DNA of 64,000 bases from CAWAMR01 sp963783095 (GTDB taxonomy: Bacteria; Planctomycetota; Planctomycetia; Gemmatales; Gemmataceae). Under the pieces are notes generated by a model. That model was not told the origin of the DNA. It ran no database searches and worked only from the letters and a program-made list of their open reading frames with translations. The stretch lies in assembly GCA_963783095.1 (NCBI GenBank), contig CAWAMR010000016.1, positions 1 through 64,000 on the forward strand, read 5' to 3'. Shown here piece after piece: positions 55,309 to 64,000 of the stretch. Every line of letters begins with the position of its first letter. The first letter of the stretch is position 1. The position numbers and the translations under genes are program-made.

Positions 55309-58300
55309 ATGCAAAGCGCGAGCCATCGTTCCTTCCGGCCTGCAAGGTTTCTAGGCGTTGTCGCCGGGTTGGTTCTGGTCATATTCAATGTCGGTGGTGC
55401 CGATCCTGTTGCTCCGAAGCCTGCCGATATCAAAAATGAGTTCATCACGGTTGTCCAGCAAAACTTGAAGAAGTACTGCCTCGATTGCCACTCGACCAAG
55501 GCCAAGAAGGGAAGTCTCGACCTGGAGCGCTTCATCTCGCTCGACCACATCCGCCGGGACATCAAGCCCTGGCAGCACATGATCGAACAACTCGAAGCAG
55601 GTGAGATGCCGCCGAAGGATCGGCCCCAGCCAAGCGATCGGGAACGCAAACAGCTTATCGCCTGGATACGAAGTTTTCTGGACGCCGAGGCACATGCTCG
55701 TGCCGGTGATCCCGGCTATGTCCCGTTGCGTCGCCTCAGCAATGCCGAGTACGACTACACCATCCGCGACCTGACCGGAGTCGATCTGCGGCCGACCCGC
55801 GAATTTCCTGCGGACGGCGCAGCGGGTGAAGGGTTCACCAACGCAGCCGAGGCTCTCACCGACATATCGCCGACGCTCTTGAACAAGTATCTCAACGCTG
55901 CCAAGGAAATCTCCGAACATGCCGTGCTGTTGCCGGATGGCTTTCAGTTCTCGCCCTACAAAACTCGCCGCGACTGGACCAACGAAAGCATTATCCGGCT
56001 GCGGAAGTTTTACACGGCATTCACTCCCGATGGCCGGTTGCCTTTTCAGCAGTATTTAATGGCCACCGTCCGCTATCGCGATGCCTTGACCTCCAACAAG
56101 ATCACTCTTGCAGAAGTAGCAGCCAAGGAGAAACTGAACCCCAAATATCTGGGGATCCTTTGGCAAACTTTGACGGATAAGACGTCTTCGCAGCCTCTCG
56201 ATTCGATCCGCGCCCGCTGGAAGCAGGCGGGTGAAAAGGATGTTGGGGCGCTGACCGCAGAGATCTCCGCGTGGCAAACTGCCCTCTGGAAGTTCGTTGC
56301 CATCGGCAGTTACCGAAGTGACCTCCGCCAATTAGCCAACAACCCCGCAACGACTGAAACGCAAACGGTGAAGCTCGCCATCAAGCCTGCTCCGGGGCAA
56401 AGCGAAGTTGTCCTGTATCTCCAGACGCGCGATCTGTTGCCGGATAGCAAAGGCGGTCAGGTCATCTGGCATCGGCCCCGCTTTGAAAGCCCCGGCAAGC
56501 CGGCGTTACTCTTGAAGGACTATCCGCAGTTCGGCCCGGCATTCGAGGTCGATTTTTCTCGCGTTTTCACCGACACTGCGAAATATCTCTCTGCAGCGCT
56601 CGATCTGGCTCACGACCGGAAGCAATCGCTCGAAGATCTTGCCGGTAAGAACCGGTTGGATCCTGCGCTTCTGAAGCGGTGGATTGAAATCCTGGCAATC
56701 GAACCGCCGAGGAAGGATGTCCCCGATCCCGACAAGCTGGGGAAGATTGTCCCCGCCGTTCCGCTGGAGGTACTGGACGAAAAGATCAAGAACCAAAAGC
56801 CTGCCATTGCAGGCTGGTTGCGAAAAGGAACGGATTTGCCGATCCTCCTCTCGAATTCGTCCGACACTGTTGAGAGGATTCCCGGTAAGTCAGCTCCTCA
56901 CCAAGTGGTAGTTCATCCCACACCCAAGGAGTTTGTCGGCATTACCTGGAAAAGCCCAATCGCGGGGACGATTCGCGTCGCCGCACGCGTACTGCATGCC
57001 CATCCCAACTGCGGCAATGGCATAGCGTGGTGGCTTCAACACCGTCGCGGGAATCGGGCCAGTTTGCTTGCCGAAGGTGTCGTCGATCTCGGCGGCGAGG
57101 CGAAATCGCCCGGCAAGACGTTCAAGATCGAGAAGGGCGATCTGCTTGTCCTGGCCGTGGACGCTAGAGACGGCAATCACAGTTGCGACCTGACCGAGAT
57201 CGACTTGACCGTCACCGAAGTCGATCGACCGGCCCGCACCTGGGACCTTGCCGCCGACGTGGCCAACAACATTCTCGATGGCAATCCTCACGCCGACAAG
57301 CACGGCAACAAGGAAGTCTGGGGCTTTGTCAAAGGCCCATCGAAGCCCACGGGCAAAACAAGCGAAATATTCATCCCAGTCAACTCCGTTCTCGAACGAT
57401 GGCGGGAATCGACGAACGGCCAGAAAGCCGAAGCCGCCAAACTTGCCGAACAAGTCCAAGCCTTGTTGACCGGTCCTCGACCCGTCAAGGAAAAAGATCC
57501 CGACCGCATCCTGTACGACAATTTGGTATCTGCCGAGAGCGCCTTGCTGAAGGGCCTGGATTTGGCCCGCTTCACCAGGCCGCGCACTCCTTCGAGTGTG
57601 CGCTACGGCCTTGAGAAGGAACGCTTCGGCCGGCACCCCGACGGAAGCCCGCCGAGGAGGCAAGCATTGTCGTCGGAGCCAACACGGTGACCGAAGTCCG
57701 CCTGCCGGCAACCCTGTTCCGCGACCGTGAATTCGTGGTCGAAGGCAAGTTGGAGAAGACCGCTGGGAATCGGGCCGTGCATTTCGAGGTACTCACGGTT
57801 CCACCTGCTCCGTCGATTCGCTGGGACGGCAAGAGCCAGGTCGTGGCCTCGTCAACCGGCACCGGCCATAAACAGTTGATCCAGGGCTACGAAGACTTCC
57901 GCAGCTGCTTTCCCCAGTTCATATGCTTTGAACAGGTCATCCCGACGGATGAAATCGTATCTCTGAAAATGTACCACCGCGAGGACGAACCGCTGGTCCG
58001 CCTGTTCCTCGACGACGAGCAAAAGACACGCCTCGACCATCTCTGGGAGGAACACCGCTTCATCAGCCAGCAGCCGGTGGCCGAGAACAACTACCTGCCG
58101 CAGTTCATCGGCTTCGTGACGCAGGATCAGCCGAAAGCGCTGGTCGCTTATTTCGAGGCAGCAGCGGCCAGCGTTCCGGAAGCGCGCCGACGAGTTCGAG
58201 AAGGAGTGCCGAGGCCGCCGATGCCGAAACAACTCGATCGCTCTGCTCGAGTTCGCCGCCCGGGCCTATCGCCGGCCGCTCCTCGAGAAAGAGAAGACCG

Positions 58301-59488
58301 ACCTGCTCGATCTGTATCAACGCGATTCGCAAGAAAGGGGCGTCACACGACGGAAGCGTTCCGCGGCGTGCTGGCGCGCGTGCTGGTGTCGCCGGCGTTC
58401 CTGTTCCGCATCGAACAAGCCCCGGCCGGGAAAGCGGCCGGGCCGGTCAACGATCTGGGAACTCGCCACCCGGCTCAGCTATTTCCTCTGGTCGTCTGCG
58501 CCGGACGATGAACTTCGACGGCTTGCCGCGGCCGGCCGGCTCCGCGATCCGAAGGTGCTTGCCGAGCAAGCCCGGCGGATGCTCAAGGACGATCGCGTCC
58601 GCGCGCTGGCGATCGAGTTCGGCACGCAATGGATGCACGTCCGCGGCTTCGACGAGTTCAAGGAGAAGAACGAAAAGCTGTTCCCGACGTTCGACGCCAA
58701 TCTGCGCAAGGCGATCTACGAGGAATCGATCCTGTTCTTCCAGGATCTGTTCCAGAGCGACCGCGCGGTCAGCGCAGATTCTCGACGCCGACTACACGTT
58801 CCTCAACGAAACGCTGGCCAAACACTACGGCATTCCCGGCGTCACCGGGCCAGCAGTGGCGGCGGGTCGAGGGCGTGCGGAAGTATGGCCGCGGCGGCAT
58901 CCTGGGTCTGGCGAGCGTGCAGGCCAAGCAGTCCGGAGCGTCGCGGACCAGTCCGGTCCTGCGCGGCAACTGGGTGGTGGAGACGCTGCTCGGCGAGAAG
59001 CTGCCGCGACCGCCCGCCAATGTCCCGCGACTGCCCGAAGAAGAAGGCGGGGCCGATCGACTGACGATGCGGCAACAGGTCGAGAAACACGCGAGCGTCG
59101 CCGCGTGTGCAGTCTGCCATCAGCGGATCGACCCGTTCGGCTTCGCCCTGGAGAAATACGACGCCATCGGCCGGCTGCGCGACGAAAGACCTCGGCGGCC
59201 TGGCGGTCGATGCCAAGGCCAAGCTGAAGGACGGCACCGAGTTCGAGGGCATCGACGGGTTGCGGACGTACCTGCTGACGAAGAAGAAGGACGTGATCGT
59301 GCGCCTGTTCTGCCGCAAGCTGCTCGGGCTATGCTCTGGGGCGAACCGTGACGCTGTCGGACCAGTCGCTGATCGACGAGATGGTGGCGGAGTTGAACAA
59401 GAACGACGGGCGACTGTCGGCGGCGGTGCATGACGATCGTGCGGAGCCCGCAGTTTCGGATGATCCGCGGCAGGATTTTGGGGAGTAA
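55309..59488 (+). CDS. PSCyt/DUF1587-DUF1592-DUF1588-DUF1585 secreted protein (3' half heavily frameshifted)
   Basis: About 1393 codons. After a signal (FLGVVAGLVLVIFNVGG) come a cytochrome-like CLDCH (Cys57, Cys60, His61), DUF1587 (LRRLSNAEYDYTIRDLTGVD), a long middle region with a beta domain, DUF1592 (FRGVLARVLVSPAFLFRIEQ, ATRLSYFLWSSAPDDEL), DUF1588 (DYTFLNETLAKHYGIPGVTG, RGGILGLASVQAKQSGASRT) and DUF1585 (CAVCHQRIDPFGFALEKYDA, LFCRKLLGYALGR). From 55309 to about 57640 the frame is intact. From there to 59488 about ten indels switch it, in very GC-rich sequence. The start has AGAGG before the ATG. The pair with DUF1552 downstream is the third such operon here; function unproven, probably extracytoplasmic redox or carbohydrate-related. 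Confidence 0.85.
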
Positions 59489-59535
59489 ACAAGGTCACGG
59501 CAGGTCATGCACTAGCTTGCGTCAGTACCCTGCTC

Positions 59536-59596
59536 CGGGAGGGCAAGGCTCCTGCCGAGCCGGAGGGGACAGGCTCGGCAGGACCTCGCCCTCCCG
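59536..59596. repeat. 25-bp inverted repeat (CGGGAGGGC...CCTGCCGAGCC)
   Basis: The arms 59536-59561 and 59572-59596 are complementary with a few mismatches around a ten-base loop. It lies in the gap between the DUF1592 and DUF1552 genes and would form a strong hairpin within the presumed operon mRNA. Confidence 0.75.
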
Positions 59597-59649
59597 ACTA
59601 ACCTCCGGTCTACCTGGGACAACCTCATCCTTTACAAGGAACCGATACC

Positions 59650-60973
59650 ATGCAAACCAATTCGGAAATCACTCAACCCCTCTCTCGCCGGGCGTTTCTT
59701 CGCGGCGTCGGCGTCACCATGGCCTTGCCGTGGCTGGAATCGGTCCCGGTCTGGGGCGACGACAAGCCGAAGAGCCGCTCCTCGGAGCCGCCGGTGCGGT
59801 TCGCCTGCCTGTTCTCCGGCAACGGCTTCCACAGCAAGGAGTGGTGGGCCAAGGGCGAAGGCGCCAGGATGGAGCTCGGCAAGGTGCTCGAGCCGCTCCA
59901 TGCCGTTCCGCGAAAAGCTGCTGTTCCTCCGCGGCCTCTACAACCAGGAAGCCCTGATCGGCGGCATCCACAGTTGCCAGACCGGCAACCTGCTGACCGG
60001 AGCGCACCTGGCTCCCGGCGGCGAGATCCAGTCCGGCATCAGTTGCGATCAGGTGCTCGCCGAGCGGCTGAAGGACCAGACCAAGGTGCCGAGCCTGGTG
60101 CTGGGCTGCGAGCCGTCGATCGCGGCGATCCACAAGAACTACTCGATGATCTACAGTTCGCACATCTCGTGGAGTTCGCCGACCACGCCGACGCCGCTGG
60201 AACTCTACCCGGCCCTGGCCTTCGACCGCCTGTTCCGCGACGAGGTCGGCCGGGCCGACAAGAGCGTGCTCGATGCCGTCATCGAGGACACACGCGGCCT
60301 GCGGAACAAGGTCAGCAAGTCCGACCAGCGGCGGCTGGACGAATATCTGTCGTCGGTCCGCGAGGTGGAGCAGCGGATCGACCAGGCCGGCAAGGCCGGC
60401 CGGCTGCAAGGCTGGCGGCCGACGCTCGACCAAGCCGGACATGCCGCGCCCGGCCGACGGCATTCCGCAGGACATCGACCAGCACATGCGGCTGATGTGC
60501 GACATCCTGGTGCTGGCCTTCCGCACCGACACCACGCGCGTCTGCACCCTGAAGCTGAACAACGACCACTCGTCGCTGCGCTTCCCGCACTCTGAAGGTG
60601 CGACTACATGATCCACCATCTGCTGTCGCACACCGACGGGGCCGACTGGCTGAAGGTCAACCAGTTCTTCACCGAGCAACTGGCCTACATCGCCGAGCAA
60701 GCTCGACCAGGTGCAGGAAGGCGAACGGACGCTGCTGGACAACTCGATGATCCTGTATCTGCTCGAGCATGATGACCGGCAACCACAACAACGATCAGTT
60801 GCCGGTGGTGATGCTGGGCCGCGGCGGCGGCCAGATCAAGACCGGGCCGCGTCCTCGACTACCTGGGCAAGCCGAACCGGAAGATGTGCAGCCTGTATCT
60901 GTCGCTGATGGACAAGGTGGGCGTGCGGCTCGACAGCTTCGGCGACTCGAAGGAGCGGCTGGCGGAGATTTGA
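59650..60973 (+). CDS. DUF1552 secreted protein (about five frameshifts)
   Basis: About 441 codons with a Tat-type signal (LSRRAFLRGVGVTMALPWLE). Blocks PVRFACLFSGNGFHSKEWWA, REKLLFLRGLYNQEALIGGI, SCQTGNLLTGAHL, SGISCDQVLAERLKDQTKVP, CEPSIAAIHKNYSMIYSSHI, LDEYLSSVREVEQRIDQAGK, MRLMCDILVLAFRTDTTRVC and MTGNHNNDQLPVVMLG define the DUF1552 family, always paired with DUF1592/1588 proteins. Frame breaks lie at about 59905, 60430, 60595, 60700, 60765 and 60850. Every segment stays conserved, so I treat this as one functional gene. The distribution of acidic and His residues suggests a metal-binding hydrolase-like fold. Confidence 0.82.
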
Positions 60974-61056
60974 TTGGGCCTAACGGTTCTGCCGGCGCTC
61001 CGCGAGAGGTTTTTCCCGGCGCACAGCGGGGACATGGTTTGCGCGTTGGAGCGATC

Positions 61057-61237
61057 AAGCGTCGCTACGCGACGCACAAACTCGCGGGCCTCCGATTACC
61101 GGGTGTTAAAACACCCGGCTACCTTCAACCAACCGCTACGCGGTGAACCGTACCGCGTAGCGGTTGGTTGAAGGTAGCCGGGTGTTTTAACGCCCGGATA
61201 TATCCGGGCCAACAGCTGGCGTCGCGTAGCGACGCTT
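61057..61237. repeat. Nested perfect inverted repeats (17-bp outer, 45-bp inner)
   Basis: Outer arms AAGCGTCGCTACGCGAC (61057-61073) and complement (61221-61237) are perfect. Inner arms 61100-61144 and 61152-61196 match over 45 bp with one mismatch and a seven-base loop. Inside are extra small hairpins (GGGTGTTAAAACACCC). Two TGAGTGACGC direct repeats follow. It separates the convergent DUF1552 and desaturase genes. Confidence 0.92.
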
Positions 61238-61306
61238 GAGTGACGCTTGAGTGACGCAATGAGCGCATAACTATGTCGTGCACCCGCGAGGCGCCGGCAT
61301 TTCAAC

Positions 61307-62155
61307 TCAAGATGATACCTTCATCGATTTCTTGATCCTCGGCGCATTGCGCATCTCGGCCTTGCTCACGTCGAGATCGTTCAGGATGTGCATGTAGACG
61401 TCGCTGAAAAAAATCTCCTCGTTGAAGATCTCCAATTCTCGGACACGAGCGATGCGTTTTGCACTCTGATCGAGCAGGTCGTGAATGGCCGGCATCTGGA
61501 ATTGGTTGAGCACAAAGCGCAGGGCAACCAGAGCAGCCTCTCGGTCGTGCTTGAGGAAAAGTTCAAAACATTCCTTGAAGAAGTCGTGGTGAGCGGCCTC
61601 ATCGACGACAATATAACCGAGCACGGCGTCCAAAGCGGGATCGCCGCCAAGGTTCGGAAGTCGTTTGCGCAGGTTTCGATAGTTCAGGAACGTCGCTTGC
61701 TCCTGAACCATCGCGTAAGCCAGCATGGCAAGCGGATCGTTCTTGGGCAGATTCCACTCGCGCGCGAAGACCATTCGTTCCAGATCGGCCATCTGCTCGT
61801 CGGTGCGCGAGCCTGACTTCAATAGCCAGTCGCTTAGCGCTAAAGAGTGCTTCGATTCCTCATAGCCCCAGTTGGCGTAGAACCAGGCCCGGCCTTTACT
61901 GTGACGGACGACCGGGAGAATTTTGGAAGTATAGTCGGGCAGGTAAAGCTCGACGCAGTTGAAGGTTTCCACGACATCGGCGACCGCGGGGTTCAGTTTC
62001 GGGTTGCACTCATCCCAGGGAATATCATCGCGGATACGCCAGCGCCGCTTCCGTTCGGCCTTGTCGAAGAAGTCGCGATAGAGCCGCCATAATGCCCCTT
62101 CCATCTCGGGGCAAACAACAAATGGTTCCATGTTAGTTGACGATAGCTTTAACAT
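61307..62155 (-). CDS. Acyl-ACP desaturase-family di-iron protein
   Basis: About 282 residues of the fatty-acid desaturase type 2 (stearoyl-ACP desaturase-like) family. It has the di-iron ligands in FNCVELYLPDY (Glu), GYEESKHSLAL (E-E-x-x-H) and a second helix pair, including EQATFLNYRNL (Glu) and VVDEAAHHDFFKECF (D-E-A-x-H). The helical bundle continues to the C-terminus and the gene is intact. It would introduce a double bond into acyl-ACP or a related acyl carrier, or act as an oxidase of another substrate. The start could be 62155 or, eight codons later, 62131 (MEPFVVCPEM); longer frames upstream are not supported. It is divergent from the dehydratase gene. Confidence 0.85.
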   Translation of the reverse strand: MLKLSSTNMEPFVVCPEMEGALWRLYRDFFDKAERKRRWRIRDDIPWDECNPKLNPAVADVVETFNCVELYLPDYTSKILPVVRHSKGRAWFYANWGYEESKHSLALSDWLLKSGSRTDEQMADLERMVFAREWNLPKNDPLAMLAYAMVQEQATFLNYRNLRKRLPNLGGDPALDAVLGYIVVDEAAHHDFFKECFELFLKHDREAALVALRFVLNQFQMPAIHDLLDQSAKRIARVRELEIFNEEIFFSDVYMHILNDLDVSKAEMRNAPRIKKSMKVSS

Positions 62156-62353
62156 TCTTTGGTGGTAAACTTCGGCGACTTCGTTGCGAGTTAAAGTCTT
62201 CCAACAAAAGATCGTTGGGATGTCAATAATATAGAATTGCAGAATGACTGGGCAAGTGCGGCACTGGACTGGGATACCGTCGGGATGGAACCTGATATGA
62301 TCTAAACCATCTCTCTTTCCTAAACGACAACAACCATCCACGTGTGCTCATCC

Positions 62354-64000
62354 ATGACGACGACTGCGAACCTTCTCGAAACGACCGATCCTTCGGTTTA
62401 TCAACTCATCACGCGAACCAAAGGCCCCGAGGGGAAACTACCCCTTACGGATGAATTGCTCCGGCACGCGCCGAGCGGCGATCTGTTCGGCTGGTCGCAA
62501 AACGTCGGCATGGGTTGGAACCCTGCCACACTGGGAAGCAAGGAATTCCTGATTCTGTCCACACACGGCGGCATCCGGGCTGAAGATGGCTGCCCGATCG
62601 CGCTTGGGTATGCATTCCGGACACTGGGAAGTCGGCTTGCTGGTCAAGGCCGCAGCGGAGGAATTCAAGAAACTGGGATTTATTCCCTTCGCGGGGGCTT
62701 GCACCGATCCATGCGATGGCCGGACGCAGGGAACGCGCCGGCATGTTCGATAGCCTTCCCTTCCGCAACGACGCGGCCACAGTGCTGCGCCGATTGATGC
62801 GTTCCTTGCCCGACGCGCTCCGGAGTGCTGGGCGTGGCGACGTGCGACAAGGGCTTGCCGGCGATGATGATGGCGCTGGCCGCGATGCACGATCTGCCGA
62901 CGGTTCTTGTTCCCGGCGGCGTCATGCTTGCCTCCGAAGGGCACGAGGATACCGCCAAGGTTCAGACCATCGGCGCCCGCTACGCTCACGGCGAGATCAC
63001 TCTCGAACAGGCGGCCGAGGAAGGCTGCCACACTTGCGGCTCGCCGGGCGGCGGCTGCCAGTTCCTGGGCACTGCGGCGACATCGCAGGTGGTCGGCGAA
63101 GCGCTCGGCCTGTCGTTGCCGCACTCGGCGCTGGCGCCTTCGGGCCAGCCCGATCTGGCTCGACATGGCACGGCGTTCCGCACGGGCACTGGCCCAGCTC
63201 TCGGCACGCGGCATCAAGATGAAGGACATTCTCACCGAAGCGGCCTTTCGCAACGCCATTACCGTCCACGCGGCATTTGGCGGCTCCACGAATCTCTTGC
63301 TGCACATTCCCGGCCATCGCCTTCCATGCGGGGGTGCGCCGGCCGACGATCGACGACTGGGTCGAGGTCAATCGCAAGGTGCCGCGCATCGTCGATGCCT
63401 TGCCCAACGGCCCCGTCGGCCATCCGACGGTTCAGGTTTTTCTCGCGGGCGGCGTTCCCGAAGTGATGCTCCATCTGCGCAACGCCGGTTTGCTCGATCT
63501 GAATGTCTTGACGGCCTGCGGCGACTCGCTCGGCAAGATTCTGGAATGGTGGGAACGCTCCGAACGTCGCGCGCGTGCTTCGCGAACTGTTGATGGACGC
63601 GCGATCGCATCGACCCCGATAAGGTCATCATGAGTTTCGAGCAAGGCCAAGAAGACGGGTCTGACATCGTCGCTGACGTTTCCCAGAGGCAATCTTTGTC
63701 CGGAGGGATCGGTTATCAAGTCAACGTCCATCGATCCCACGGTGGTCGATGCGGATGGCGTTTACCGCAAGGTTGGTCCCGGCGAAGGTGTTCATCACGG
63801 AAAGAGCAGCGGTTGCAGCAGTGAAGGGGATTGGCGCGGTCAAGGTGCAGCCTGGCGACGTGATCGTTCTGTGTTGTCGAGGTCCGATGGGTACGGGGAT
63901 GGAGGAGACCTATCAGCTAACTTCGGCACTGAAGCATCTAAGCTGGGGCAAGCAAGTCGCGGTCGTGACCGATGCGCGCTTCAGCGGCGTCTCGACGGGT
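62354..64000 (+). CDS. yjhG: YjhG/YagF-type sugar-acid dehydratase (IlvD/Edd family), partial, frameshifted
   Basis: This gene runs off the window. DLFGWSQNVGMGWNPATLGS, STHGGIRAEDGCPIALGYA, the cluster-binding Cys in FAGACTDPCDGRTQGTAGMF, GVATCDKGLPAMMMALAAMH, LPTVLVPGGVMLASEG, HTCGSPGGGCQFLGTAATSQ, NAITVHAAFGGSTNLLLHIP, PNGPVGHPTVQVFLAGGVPE and, at the end, DARFSGVSTG identify the D-xylonate-dehydratase-like YjhG/YagF branch of the Fe-S-dependent IlvD/Edd family, which dehydrates sugar acids to 2-keto-3-deoxy acids. About six indels break the frame (near 62612, 62818, 63165, 63315, 63560 and beyond), so no single frame covers it. The start is the ATG at 62354; a GTG at 62342 is also in frame. 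Sugar-acid substrate uncertain. Confidence 0.85.

Overview
The window comes from a planctomycete, most likely of the Gemmatales/Gemmataceae type. The evidence is lineage-typical gene content: three operons of cytochrome-c-domain proteins (DUF1549/DUF1553 or DUF1592/DUF1588) paired with DUF1501 or DUF1552 partners, an ECF sigma factor beside a Ser/Thr kinase, DUF1080 proteins, HEAT plus FG-GAP plus ASPIC/UnbV proteins, and a Fae-like C1 protein. No rRNA, tRNA, CRISPR array or complete insertion sequence was recognised.

Layout. 0.3-9 kb: a PIG-V-like membrane glycosyltransferase, a vanadium-haloperoxidase/PAP2-like protein, a NarL-type two-component pair and a HEAT/FG-GAP/UnbV protein interrupted by one in-frame UGA. 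9.4-16.4 kb: PSD1-DUF1549-DUF1553 protein, DUF1080 protein, a ParE/RelE-type toxin-antitoxin pair and a DUF1501 protein. 16.5-25.3 kb: DUF4282 protein, recD2, a DUF1016 nuclease, an enoyl-CoA hydratase, higBA with a palindromic operator, and a secreted thioredoxin-like protein interrupted by a second in-frame UGA. 25.8-33.5 kb: STN-like secreted protein, Ser/Thr kinase, moeA, lnt, alpha/beta hydrolase and a D-2-hydroxyacid dehydrogenase. 33.9-39.8 kb: RHH/zinc-knuckle protein, then an ECF sigma factor upstream of a giant kinase-TPR-beta-helix-PKD fusion. 40-48.5 kb: acidic secreted protein, SDR, Fae-like protein, second PSD1/DUF1501 operon and an esterase carrying EF-hands. 48.8-64 kb: zinc-ribbon membrane protein, CobW-like GTPase, multiheme cytochrome c, formylglycine-generating-enzyme-like protein, DUF1592/DUF1552 operon, acyl-ACP desaturase and a YjhG/YagF-type sugar-acid dehydratase that runs off the window.

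The most interesting signal is two candidate selenoproteins, at 5843-8958 and 24346-25317. In each, a single in-frame UGA lies in continuous family-like sequence, and a hairpin follows at the spacing expected of a bacterial SECIS element. Both hairpins expose CGUGU in the apical loop. The Sec machinery itself is not in the window.

Two other themes run throughout. First, about twenty genes carry one or more +/-1 frameshifts. In most cases the frame is lost within a few bases of a GCGC or CGCG, so base-calling or polishing error is more likely than real gene decay. I therefore annotate these genes over their full reconstructed span. Second, intergenic gaps are packed with long, near-perfect inverted repeats of several unrelated families, and two such elements (recD2 and the DUF1016 gene) lie inside reading frames, reminiscent of palindromic elements that insert in frame into proteins.
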